Assembly: GCF_947507565.1 (NCBI RefSeq) | Contig: NC_089193.1 | Location: 1,732,325-1,796,324 of the forward strand | Direction of reading: 5' to 3' | Source of the DNA: Oscarella lobularis | Lineage: Eukaryota > Porifera > Homoscleromorpha > Homosclerophorida > Oscarellidae | DNA length: 64,000 nucleotides | Shown here: positions 39,667 to 51,500 of the stretch, in pieces | How positions within the stretch are numbered: the first letter of the stretch is position 1 | Layout of the letters: each line of letters opens with the position of its first letter | Program-made: the position numbers and the translations under genes | The notes under the pieces: model-generated | The model's input: only the letters and a program-made list of their open reading frames with translations | Databases searched by the model: none | Told to the model about the DNA's origin: nothing

Positions 39667-42078
39667 ATGATTCGAATTATTTTCATTGCGATTTGCTTGT
39701 TTCATTGTCTCGTCGCCGGCGACGAGTGCGATGACGCAAACGCCTGCACAGTGGACTGGTTTGACGTTGTTTTCGGATGCCAGAACGAGCCCATCGACTG
39801 TCGCGCGCGCCCACGGAGTCTCACGACCGATTTCGTCTTTCTACTCGAAGCGGGAGCAAATGCGAATAGCACGCGCCTTGCTCGCGTAGAAAACGCATTG
39901 CGACGCCTTCGCGTGTTGCTCGAAAACGATTCGCAGCCGTCCAGCTATCGTTTTCTCACTGCCGCCTACGAATCGAGTCGCGACGACGACGTTTGGCCGT
40001 GGATCGTTCAAGATTTCACCCGATCGTCCCGTTTTCCCGATCTGCACGCCGAAATTCCAGTCGGTTCACTCGCCGACGACGAGGAAGTCGCACTACTAGC
40101 GGGATTGCTCGCGACGCGACGGATTCTGCGCGGCGACTATTTCACCAAGTCAACGACCGATGCCCGCATGTTGGAGCAAAAGCCCGTCTCACTGCGTCCT
40201 GGCGCAGATCTTCACGTAGTCCTCGTGACGGGTCTCATGCAATACGAGAAACCAAGTGGAAAACTGTCGAAAAATTTTAATGAGAAATCGAGTGTGGTTT
40301 TGAGTGAAATTCTAACCGCGGCATCTTCGCTGTCTCTATCTCTTGGGGTTATAATCGACGAATCTCGACGGGCTGCTCTCGAACTTTGGGGTAATCCGTC
40401 ATTGGCTAATACATACTCAGACTTTCGTGGCTTCAGCAAAGCCTTCACGCTCAAATCCCTCATTAAAGACAGTGAACAGGCAAACTCTATACAAGCCCAC
40501 TTCTTATCCAAGGGCATCGAACTTCGAACATTTGACTATAAACAAATTGAATACAACGACTGCGTGCGTCACATGTACGCAGGCTATTTAATACCCATGG
40601 GAATCCAAGCAAAATTTCGTAACACGTGCGAAATTCAGGTAGAACCATGTGACCCAGTCATAGGCTGTCAGTTAGAGTCTTGTAACTACACATCTCTATA
40701 TGATGAATATAGTGAAAACGAAGAGGTGTCCCAGGGTTTTCTTTCTGATTCCGATCCTTCTACAAGTCCTACTTGGGTCGACGATCATATCATACAAGGT
40801 CACGTGGAAATTCGCGAGTGGGATCAGAACGTGCCGTTTGCCGCCGATTTAATTGAAAATGGGCGTCCCGTTATTTTGAGAAACGCGCTACCGAACGCGT
40901 GGCCGGCGAGGCGCAAGTGGACGCTCGAATATCTAAGTCGTAACATGGGGAAAACGTTTGCGAACGTGAAGAGCACAAACGCTTCGTATAAAATCACTTT
41001 CGATCCGGATCGACGTGTTCCCATGGCGAATTTTAGCCGCATTCGCTACGAGCTTCCGTACAACGTCACTAATATGACGGTTAGTGATTTTTTCGAGGAA
41101 ATAATGAGCGCCGAGGCGTCGGAGAGGGGTCACTACTATTTCGGAGATATGATAAATAGTTTGAAAGATGACGTGAGTCCGAATCGGCTTCTATTCGTTT
41201 CGGAGACCGACTGGAAAAAATCGAAGCAATTCCTATGGGTTTCTTCGGCTGGGATGATCACCCACACCCACTTCGATCAAGATTATAATTTTTTTGTTCA
41301 ACTTTACGGACGGAAAGAGTTTACTCTCTGGAATACGGAAGAACACGTCCATTTGGCGCCGTATCCTCGCATTCACCCAATGTGGCATAAATCGCGTGTT
41401 CACTACCACATGCCTAACCTAAAGGCCTATGGGACGTTTACTAAGGCACGCGCGCTCAAAGCCTTCGTTGAACCGGGCGACATTCTCTACATTCCGCCCT
41501 ATCATTGGCATCACGTCTTTTCTCTAACTGCTTCCGCGTCCCTATCAACGTATTCCGACGATCAAAGCGTTTACGATCACATGAACGCCGTATACGGTCA
41601 CGATCACAAATTCGATTTACTTGCAAACGCAACGGGACGCACGTACGCTCTCCGTCTCTACCTCGATCTCATTATACACGATATAATCGGCTTCGACGAA
41701 ACAACGCGCTATTTCGCCACCCTACTCCAAACCCGCTACACCGGCTTAGAACATCTCTTCATCAAAGACGTTGAACCCCTCTGCCCTCGCAATGGGAAAA
41801 TTCCTACGGCACAGCACGTGATCGGATACGCGAAACTCGACGCGGGTATCGTATCGGTGCATTTTGCCGCGCTGCCGGCACCCGTGCGAGACATCCTCTT
41901 CGCCGATTACGTCGAGGAGATATCCGCGCAGGTGGTCGGCGCCGAACGCGTGCTCGCCTTCTTTTTGAATTGTTTTCGCAATCAAGGCTATTACGTGACA
42001 AACATAGACGATAATGAGCATGCACTCTGGGATCACGTCAACGACGAGGAGGAGGAGGGGGAGGAGATCGAGACTTGA
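39667..42078 (+). CDS. Secreted or ER JmjC/cupin-8 dioxygenase-like protein, intronless
   Basis: One uninterrupted 803-codon exon. Residues 1-17 form a signal peptide (MIRIIFIAICLFHCLVA). A short Cys-rich motif follows (CDDANACTVDW..GCQNEPIDC), like motifs in other secreted animal proteins. Residues about 55-320 resemble a von Willebrand A-type fold (DFVFLLEAG, LHVVLVTGL) without a normal MIDAS DxSxS. From about 375 to 640 there is a JmjC/cupin-8 domain: RPVILRNAL, HTHFDQDYNFFVQLYGRKEFTLW with the HxD iron pair H535/D537, and GDILYIPPYHWHHVFSL with the distal His near 615. This predicts an Fe(II)/2-oxoglutarate hydroxylase in the secretory pathway. The substrate is unknown. The C-terminus is acidic with no HDEL. 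Being intronless is unusual here. Confidence 0.85.
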   Translation: MIRIIFIAICLFHCLVAGDECDDANACTVDWFDVVFGCQNEPIDCRARPRSLTTDFVFLLEAGANANSTRLARVENALRRLRVLLENDSQPSSYRFLTAAYESSRDDDVWPWIVQDFTRSSRFPDLHAEIPVGSLADDEEVALLAGLLATRRILRGDYFTKSTTDARMLEQKPVSLRPGADLHVVLVTGLMQYEKPSGKLSKNFNEKSSVVLSEILTAASSLSLSLGVIIDESRRAALELWGNPSLANTYSDFRGFSKAFTLKSLIKDSEQANSIQAHFLSKGIELRTFDYKQIEYNDCVRHMYAGYLIPMGIQAKFRNTCEIQVEPCDPVIGCQLESCNYTSLYDEYSENEEVSQGFLSDSDPSTSPTWVDDHIIQGHVEIREWDQNVPFAADLIENGRPVILRNALPNAWPARRKWTLEYLSRNMGKTFANVKSTNASYKITFDPDRRVPMANFSRIRYELPYNVTNMTVSDFFEEIMSAEASERGHYYFGDMINSLKDDVSPNRLLFVSETDWKKSKQFLWVSSAGMITHTHFDQDYNFFVQLYGRKEFTLWNTEEHVHLAPYPRIHPMWHKSRVHYHMPNLKAYGTFTKARALKAFVEPGDILYIPPYHWHHVFSLTASASLSTYSDDQSVYDHMNAVYGHDHKFDLLANATGRTYALRLYLDLIIHDIIGFDETTRYFATLLQTRYTGLEHLFIKDVEPLCPRNGKIPTAQHVIGYAKLDAGIVSVHFAALPAPVRDILFADYVEEISAQVVGAERVLAFFLNCFRNQGYYVTNIDDNEHALWDHVNDEEEEGEEIET

Positions 42079-42104
42079 GATCTATTCTAAGAGTATCTTT
42101 TTTT

Positions 42105-42772
42105 TTAGAATTCCTCCTGTTCCCCGCGGTCTTTTGGCTGAGCGCATATGATGAGTTCGTCCATAACAATATTTGTTCCCTTTCGAACCGAGCCGTCTTC
42201 AAGTTCGAACTTGAAGTAGTCCAATCGGCCGTTAACGAGAACGCGCGTTCTAATGTATGACGTCATTTTTTGATTATGTTTAAGAGGTGCGTGTCTAGGT
42301 GTTCCTATTTCCCCCGCCCCCGCATCTTACCCTTTTCGTACGAAATTCGTTACGACGTCTTGGAGTCGCGGCGAAAACGTCGAAATGTTGTGAAAATCGG
42401 CTTTTTGCTGCATCGAATCTAAAAGAAGTGGTCGACTGATGTCTTAGGCCCAAGGGTTCGCTTTCTGTACCGTCGCTCGTCCTATAATATCGATTCGTGA
42501 CTACGGTTAGTTTGACTACGGGTTTCTCGTCGCTCCCAGCTCGAATCGGGTCCTGCGCAACTCTGCCTAGAAGCTGGACTCTGTTCAGGCCTTGCAAAGG
42601 AAAAAGAGCGTGCATGAGAGTGGAGTTCGCGTCTGTTTAGGTGACGGTACTTCGTTCTCTTCCGGCGCTCGTCATTTCGTAGCGGACTAAGGGCTTCGAT
42701 ACCTGAGGAGAGAAGTTAGATGCTTTTCGCAGCTTCTCGGCAGCTTACCCTTGAGAAAAACTGTCGAAACAT
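42105..42772 (-). CDS. SSBP1: Mitochondrial single-stranded DNA-binding protein
   Basis: Binds single-stranded mtDNA as a tetramer during replication. Five exons give about 142 residues (human 148). The first, MFRQFFSR at 42772, starts a short basic mitochondrial presequence. Next comes VSKPLVRYEMTSAGRER, then the OB-fold: SLNRVQLLGRVAQDPI, VVKLTVVTNRYYR, QQKADFHNISTFSPRLQDVV, FVRKGTRVLVNGRLDYF, and NIVMDELIICAQP, with an acidic end EQEEF. The start and splice phases were fixed by requiring continuity into RSLNRV, as in the human protein. The stop lies 26 bp from the convergent JmjC gene's stop, so their 3' UTRs must overlap or be very short. Confidence 0.9.
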
Positions 42773-43092
42773 TGAGCTAACGTAATACGTATCCGACTCG
42801 AACCGGTAAGGGAATGAAGCGCGCTAGTAAACACGTGGCGCGAGAACAGAACCATTCCTGTTGCTATCTCCACAAGATCCCCATTCTACAGAAAAAATCA
42901 AAAACAAACAAAAGTTTCTTACATTGCACTAAAAGTGTAAAAAAAGTACAGTGAAAGTGAGAGGCAAAGTCCTTAGTGAGCAAACTCACAACGAACAATA
43001 GGTCAGAACTGAGAAGGAACCCTAGTACGAAACACATCAGAAAAACATTAAAAAAAGAGCTAAAAATAATGTAGACACAGTACTTGGAAAAC
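42773..43092. other. Intergenic region between SSBP1 and MELK
   Basis: About 320 bp, AT-rich, containing SSBP1 upstream sequence and MELK 3' UTR. Short open frames show no recognisable protein. No RNA gene seen. Confidence 0.45.
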
Positions 43093-45153
<2,061 letters not shown>

Positions 45154-46707
45154 TCAGATCATCTCCATTCGAGAAGAATAGTCTTCTTCAATGCGTTTCT
45201 TGATAACGCCTTGATTTTCGCATGCTCCCAGCAGGATTTTGACCAGAGGCTTGTCTGTACCAAGTATCCACGTTTCAATGACCGCAGCCAGCCTGGAGAA
45301 GTTGCTTTGGATTTTTTCTATTTCAACCACTTGATCTTGTGAGAGTAGTTCCTGACCAATTTCCTTCCACTTAATTTGAGCTACTTTAGCGATAGCGAGC
45401 TTCAATTGTTTGTAACGCTCTTTTTTCAGATTCATCTCTTCGTCGCCAGCTGGAAAGTTTTCAACTAGAAATAATAAATATAATTTAAGCATATACATAC
45501 TAGCTTGTAAGTAACCGTGTCTTCCCGTGGGTGCTTGTGAGGCTGGCGTAGAAATAGGCTTCTCTTCTAGAAATAAGATCAGTATAAGTATAAGTATGGT
45601 CCGCTCAAATATCTTACCGCATCCACCAAATAACTGAGGATTGTTGCTGATCAAGTAGCAGAGGTATGCCGTGGCAGATGACGCGCAGTACTTTTGATAG
45701 TACTTCAATTTACTCCTTTCTGTTCCAAAATCGGAAGCCGCCTTTATAAACACTGCGTGGTTTTCCTCGTGGGCGGCATGAAATAGGAAATAATATCCTT
45801 CCATCTCAACGCCAATCAGCTTCCTACTAGCGACAGTCTTGCGCACATCGGAAAACTTGATGCTAACATTGACTTGGTTGATGGTGAGCACTGGGTCTGT
45901 GTGCACTTTGGGCAAACGAATTTTACGAGCTTTTTCCGGAACTTCTCTCTGAAAGTACTCCTTCCCCTCTTTTGCCAGCGCAACTACGTCCTCCCCACGA
46001 CGCTTATCTACGTTCTTGAGGTGCCCTAGCTCAATCATACGTTGAACAGCCTGTTCAACCCATTCTTTTTGAACCTCATCGGCGTCCTCTAGCCACTGGA
46101 ATATTTCACTAGAAGTCGCTTTAGCATCATCGCCCTTGGCACGAACAGCACGCAAAATAGCGTCCTGCAGGTCATTGGGTGGCACGGGCTGCTTCGAATC
46201 GGGCATAAATCTCTTCCATTCGTACTCATCTACCGTCGCTGACTTGGCTCCGCTGACAATCCTCTTGATTTTATTGCCAAGCGGAGCGAGCTTAGGGTCG
46301 TGCTCAATTTCCCCATCGCCTGTCACTTTCCCCCAAGCTACTTGCACTTCATACGGAGTCAGAACGTCGCCTGCTTCCACCTTGTCCGGAGCGCCGGCAC
46401 AGACGCCGACCATGGCCATCAATACCGGTTTCAACGTGCTAACGTCGTGTACGAGTAGAGCCGCTTCGGCGGAGCCCATACTACTCTGCTGAAATAGAGC
46501 CAATTTCAATTTTTTGCTCGTATCGTGCGGCTGCCATTCGAAGACGAGGCAGTCACGAAGAAGGCTTCCTTTCGAGTCAGCAACTCGACCGGAAAAGGGC
46601 GGCGCTCCGCAGACTTTTTCTAAGGCTCGTTTCGCCTCCTTGTTCTCGACGTCGACAGCGGTGAGGACACACACGTCGACGTTGTGAATTGGAGTCGGTT
46701 TGGTCAT
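45154..46707 (-). CDS. Nucleoside phosphorylase-Death domain protein, copy 1
   Basis: Three exons, about 483 residues after removing two 51-bp introns (about 45570-45618 and 45465-45520). The N-terminal part is a PNP/UDP-phosphorylase (MTAN-like) fold: VDVCVLTAVDVENKEAKRAL, MAMVGVCAGAPDKVEAGDVL, VGVEMEGYYFLFHAA, and IKAASDFGTERSK. The usual E-MEG nucleoside-site motif and Asp are present. A winged-helix-like insert (DLQDAILRAV..SSEIFQWLEDADEVQKEWVEQAVQRMIELGHLKNV) interrupts it at about residues 165-265. The last about 95 residues form a Death domain (IKWKEIGQELLSQDQVVEIEK..SNFSRLAAVIETWILG). NP domains fused to signalling domains occur in immune-type proteins of bacteria, fungi and invertebrates. 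A nucleotide-cleaving immune effector is inferred. The next gene is a tandem paralog. Confidence 0.82.
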   Translation of the reverse strand: MTKPTPIHNVDVCVLTAVDVENKEAKRALEKVCGAPPFSGRVADSKGSLLRDCLVFEWQPHDTSKKLKLALFQQSSMGSAEAALLVHDVSTLKPVLMAMVGVCAGAPDKVEAGDVLTPYEVQVAWGKVTGDGEIEHDPKLAPLGNKIKRIVSGAKSATVDEYEWKRFMPDSKQPVPPNDLQDAILRAVRAKGDDAKATSSEIFQWLEDADEVQKEWVEQAVQRMIELGHLKNVDKRRGEDVVALAKEGKEYFQREVPEKARKIRLPKVHTDPVLTINQVNVSIKFSDVRKTVASRKLIGVEMEGYYFLFHAAHEENHAVFIKAASDFGTERSKLKYYQKYCASSATAYLCYLISNNPQLFGGCGKIFERTILILILILFLEEKPISTPASQAPTGRHGYLQASMYMLKLYLLFLVENFPAGDEEMNLKKERYKQLKLAIAKVAQIKWKEIGQELLSQDQVVEIEKIQSNFSRLAAVIETWILGTDKPLVKILLGACENQGVIKKRIEEDYSSRMEMI

Positions 46708-46843
46708 TGTCTTGGCGAGCTTAGAGGCGAGAGACTAGCGCGCATTCCAGACGTAGTGGTTTCACTTTCATTACGTCGATCGTGTTGAGATACAAAAGAC
46801 AGCAATCGTGCGCTAGAACACAGAAAGAACTCGGTCACCGTGC

Positions 46844-48473
46844 TCAGTCCATTTCCATTCGAAAAGAATATTCTTCTTCAATGCGTTCCTTGATAACGCC
46901 ATGGCTTGTGCACGCCTCCAGCAGGGTTTTGACCAGAGGCTTTTTTGTACCACGTATCCAACTGTAAATAATCGCAACCAGCCTGGAGAAATTGCTTTTA
47001 TAGTCTTGCTCTATTTGGACCACTTCATCTACTGAGAGTAGCTCCTGGCCTATTTCCCGCCACTTAATTTGAACTACTTTGGCAACTGCAAGCTGCAATT
47101 CTTTGTAACGCTTTTTCTTCACATCCATCTCTTCGCCGCCATGTGGAAACATTTCAGCTAAAAATATACAAAGTTATTTCAGCATACAGATAAAATTATA
47201 CAAAACAACCGCGCTTTTTCTTAGGTGGTTGATGGGCTGGTGTACCATTGGGCTTCTCTTCTGGAACTAAAGTCAGTAAAAGCATAAAAGTATTCCCCTC
47301 AAATACCTTACCACATGCACCAAATAACTGAAGATTGTTTCTGATCAAGTAGCAGAGGTATGCCGTGGCAGATGACGCGCAGTATCTTTGATAGTACTTC
47401 AGTTTACTCCTATCTGTTCCAAAATCGGAAGCCGCCTTTATAAACACCGCGTGGTTTTTCTCGTGGGCGGCATTGGCATGAAATAGGAAAGAATATCCTT
47501 CCATCTCAACGCCAATCAGCTTCCTACTAGCAACAGTCTTGCGCACAGCGGAAAACTTGATGTTAACATTGACTTGGTTGATGGTGAGCACTGGGTCAGT
47601 GTGCACTTTCGGCAAACGAATTCTACGAGCTTCTACCGAAACTTCTCTCTCAAAGTACGCCTTCCCCTCTTCTGCCAGCGCAACTACGTTCTCCCCACGA
47701 CGCTTATCTACGTTCTTGAGGTGCCCTAGCTCAAGCATGCGTTGAACAGCCTGTTCAACCCATTCTTTCTGAACCTCAACGGCGCCTTCTAGCCACTGGA
47801 ATATTTCACTAGAAGTCGCTTTAGCATCATCGCCCTTGGCACTAACAGCACGCAAAATAGCGTCCTGCAGGTCATTTGGTGGAACGGGCTGCTTCGAATC
47901 GGGCATAAATCTCTTCCATTCGTACTCATTTGCCATCGCCGACTTGGCCCCGCTGACAATCCTCTTGATTTGATCGCCGAGCATTGCGAGCTCGGGCTCG
48001 TGCTCAATTTCCCCGTCGCTCTTCACTTTCCCCGAAGCTACTTGCAATTTAAACGGAGTCAGAACGTCGCCCGCTTCCACCTTGTCCGGAGCGCCGGCAC
48101 AAACGCCGACCATGGCTATCAGTACCGGTTTCACCATGCTAACGTCGTGTACGAGTTGAGACGCTTCGGCGGAGCCCATACTACTCTGCTGAAATAGAGC
48201 CAATTTCAATTTTTTGCTCGTATCGTGCGGCTGCCACTCGAAGACGAGGCAGTCACGAAGAAGGCTCCCTTTTGAGTCAACAACTCGACCGGTAAAGGGC
48301 TCTCCGCAGACGTTTTCTAAGGCTCGTTTCGCCTCCTCGTTCTCGACGTCGACAGCGGTGAGGACACACACGTCGACGGCGTCAATTGGAGTCGTTTGGT
48401 CATTGTTTTGCGAGCTTAGAGGCGAGAGACTAGCGCGCATTCCAGGAAGAAGACGTAGTGGTTTCACTTTCAT
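46844..48473 (-). CDS. Nucleoside phosphorylase-Death domain protein, copy 2
   Basis: Tandem paralog of the gene at 45154-46707, about 80% identical by eye, with the same three-exon plan. It has the NP fold (VCVLTAVDVENEEAKRAL, VGVCAGAPDKVEAGDVL, VGVEMEGYSFLFHANAA, IKAASDFGTDRSK), the same winged-helix insert, and a C-terminal Death domain (KWREIGQELLSVDEVVQIEQDY..FSRLVAIIYSWIRGTKKPLV). A one-base deletion near the start puts the copy-1 start codon out of frame, so this copy must start upstream at MKVKPLRLLPG (48473) or MRASLSPL (48440). Its first intron is 51 bp and stop-free in frame; its second carries an in-frame stop, so its retention would remove the Death domain. Both upstream regions are nearly identical, so regulation is probably shared. 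Confidence 0.82.
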
Positions 48474-48557
48474 TACGTCGATCGAGGGGCATTACAAAAG
48501 GACATAGTGTATTATTAAATCACTTGTCTGGTCACACACAAAAAAAAAGTTACCTGT

Positions 48558-51500
48558 CTAATACTGCGTTTCTTCTGAGACCATTTTCTTTTTGACGACG
48601 TCGTGGCGCTTGAGAGGGGGGGGGGGGAGCGATTTCGCGCTATAGTAAAGTCGCTGCATGGCCGCGTGAAATTTCTTACCTTGAAGACGCTGTGATAAGC
48701 TCCGCGAAGGAGGGCGTACGGAAAACAGGATTCCAGCACGTCTTCAGTCAAAAAAGGAGACTCCTGAACGATCTAGAAACGAGGAGAATGAATTGGCGTG
48801 CATGTGAGTTGATTGGGAAGACTATACCAAGTCTAAGAGGAGATAGACACTCTCTCGATTCTTCGGATCCTTTTCCTTTTCTTTTTCTCCCGTCTCCATG
48901 CCCAATTTCAACAAACTAGACGATGCAATCTAGAGAAAAAATGCGCTCTTTTCCTAATAATCAATCTAAGGAATTACAGCCAAAAACTCCTTCATTCTTT
49001 CGCTGATCTGCGACGCCTGGAGCTGGCACTGAGAGAACAAAGCCGAAGCGACACCGTTGATGGCAATAGCGAGTGTATGAGCATTATTTTCATGGGCTAT
49101 TGAGTTGGATTTTTCAAAGCGAGATTAGCTCCAACAAGAGAGAGCAAACCTTCGAGCATGTATCTATAGGTGCATTGGGGCTGATGAGCCAAATTGGGAA
49201 GACTGACTCCAATGAAAACCTAAGAAACGAGTCCCCAAGCGATGAGACCCCGCAATCTTTCCCTCCCCTACCATTAAGAGACACCAAGTGACGAAATCTT
49301 CCTGAGAATTGGCTAGAGAGATATAATGAAGACGAGTAAGAAAGATTCTTTGGCGTACTGCAGTGTCTAGCTAATGTGCGACAGAGAATTGGATCTATGT
49401 CGCAAGGGAGTCCAGCTGCCGTCGCCATTTCGTCGACAATCTAAAAACCGAGGCTCGACGAACGTTTCTCTGTGTGTGTGTACGTACAGCGCGGTCCTGC
49501 CCGTTAGGAAAATGCTTCTGGAAGTCCTCGATGGACGTTAGAAGATAGGGAATTCGTTTTTGAAGACGCTAAGATGAAGAAGCTAGGGGGCCCCATAGGA
49601 AACAAGGTTCTCTCGCTTTTACCGAGTGGAGAGCGTTAGATAAGAGACGTCTGAATGCGAGTATGCAGCCAATGGTCGTCATTCTGCCTAAGACTTCATC
49701 GGAATCTACGTTTACGGGGTTTCGGTTTAGACTGGCGGTTTTATGGGACGGGGATTTACTTCGAAGGCGTCGAATCAAATCAGCGCAGACGTCCGGTTTG
49801 TCAAAACTGGAGCGAAGACTGTGAAGAGTCTCCTTATTGTTCAAGACAAGTTTCTACAGGAAATATTAATTTTAGAGACGGAATTCGATTCTCGACGGTT
49901 TTACCTTGAGCTCTTGGACTTGGCTCGATACTTGGCCAAGCATTTTAGCGCTCAAATGGCCAACACCGTATGAACCAATCAGCTCAACAAGAGCACACAA
50001 TTCTAAGAAAAAAATCCCCTCTATTTAATTACGTGCACTCCTTTTTTCTCTACCTGGTACATCCGTAAATTCCTCCGCTTTAAATTGAAACGTGTGTCGA
50101 CTGACGAACGATTTGCGCCACGCCGAATAGCAAATATTTCCCGAAGTGATCACTTCTCGTAGTAAGTAATCAATATAGCTATTAATTAAATATCTAGACT
50201 CTAGGGGGCTGATCTAGGGAAAACTTGAACCATACCACTGGCTATATATCGATGTTAGCGTTGGTTGACCGTTTGCGTCTGCGGGCTGCGTTTGCTGAAG
50301 AAGAACCGAGTGAAAAACGCGAACCAAGTCCACGTTTGCTACAAAAAACCGATGAGATGCCAGGCGAATTCACGCCAAGTCAACTCACCGTAATTCTCAA
50401 TGTTTTTCAGAACGGACATAAAGGCCTACGAAAAAGAAATCGAATTTTTCTTAAAAGGAGATATAGAAACGCTGCCTTGAGTCCGCAGAGGACAGTTGAC
50501 GGCTTTGTGACGTCTCCAAGGTGAAGATTCGTCGAAGTCTTCGTCAAATTAGTAACTTTTCTAAAGATTAATATGTTTTTTAAGCGAAGTCGGTCCGGCT
50601 TTTTTCTTGCTTTGCAAGAAGATCTTCCAAATGCGAAACGAGATATTCGCGCGGGGAAAACTTGTGGTCCCAGGCCGTCAATACCGGAACGTGATTCAAA
50701 GCCATGCAAAGCGACGTCATAAGGGCATAATTCGCGTCCAATCTTTTCAATAAATCGTCTTAGAGGGAAGGCTCTTGAATAATGGTTTATTTTATCGTAC
50801 GAGGTGACGTCTTCAATTGTTCTTCGAACGCTCTCTTCGCCTGGTTTCTTTCTCGGCGCCTGGAGCTTTCCCTGGTGCTTCTCCTTGCGCTTTTGCACAC
50901 TCTCCAACATCAATTCAGCGCCTCTCACCGGCAGAAGCTATAATAAAAGTAGAGTCACCTTCCCCCAAAAGCTTCCATACTTAAACTACATATTTTAGTC
51001 TCGAAAAAATAATTGAAAAAGCTATAATAAAAGGAGAGTCACCTTCCCCAAAAAGCCTCCATACTAAAAAATCTACATGTCAGATATCATATTTTAGTTT
51101 CGAAAAAATAATTGAAAATAAAACTAGAGTCGCCTTCCCCAAAAAGCCTCCATACTAAAAGTGGGAAATAATCTACATATCAGATATCTAAACTACCTAT
51201 TCTAGTCTCGAAAAATAATTGAAAAAGAGATCTATTAAAGAAGTGCATAGTATCAATACCTGGTAGTTGAGTTTAATTTGCTCTTCACATATCTCAGCTA
51301 GTGTTTCTTTCGTCAGTATTGCCATGTTGTCAAGGAAGTGATTAACAGCGGAGAGACAGCGTTCGCCTTGAGCGATTCGCTGCAAAAAAATCATACGTGC
51401 ATTTACATAGAACTGCTTCGATTTGATTCGACCTCTTCTGGACACATTTGATGAGTGCAGTCCATAAACTGACAGGCAATCAGAGGAAAGGCTATAGAAA

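Noticed and set aside
42773-42842. Upstream ATG frame of SSBP1 (MVLFSRHVF..)
   Set aside because: Its frame runs into a stop after splicing; the ATG at 42772 alone keeps phase into the conserved SSBP1 sequence.
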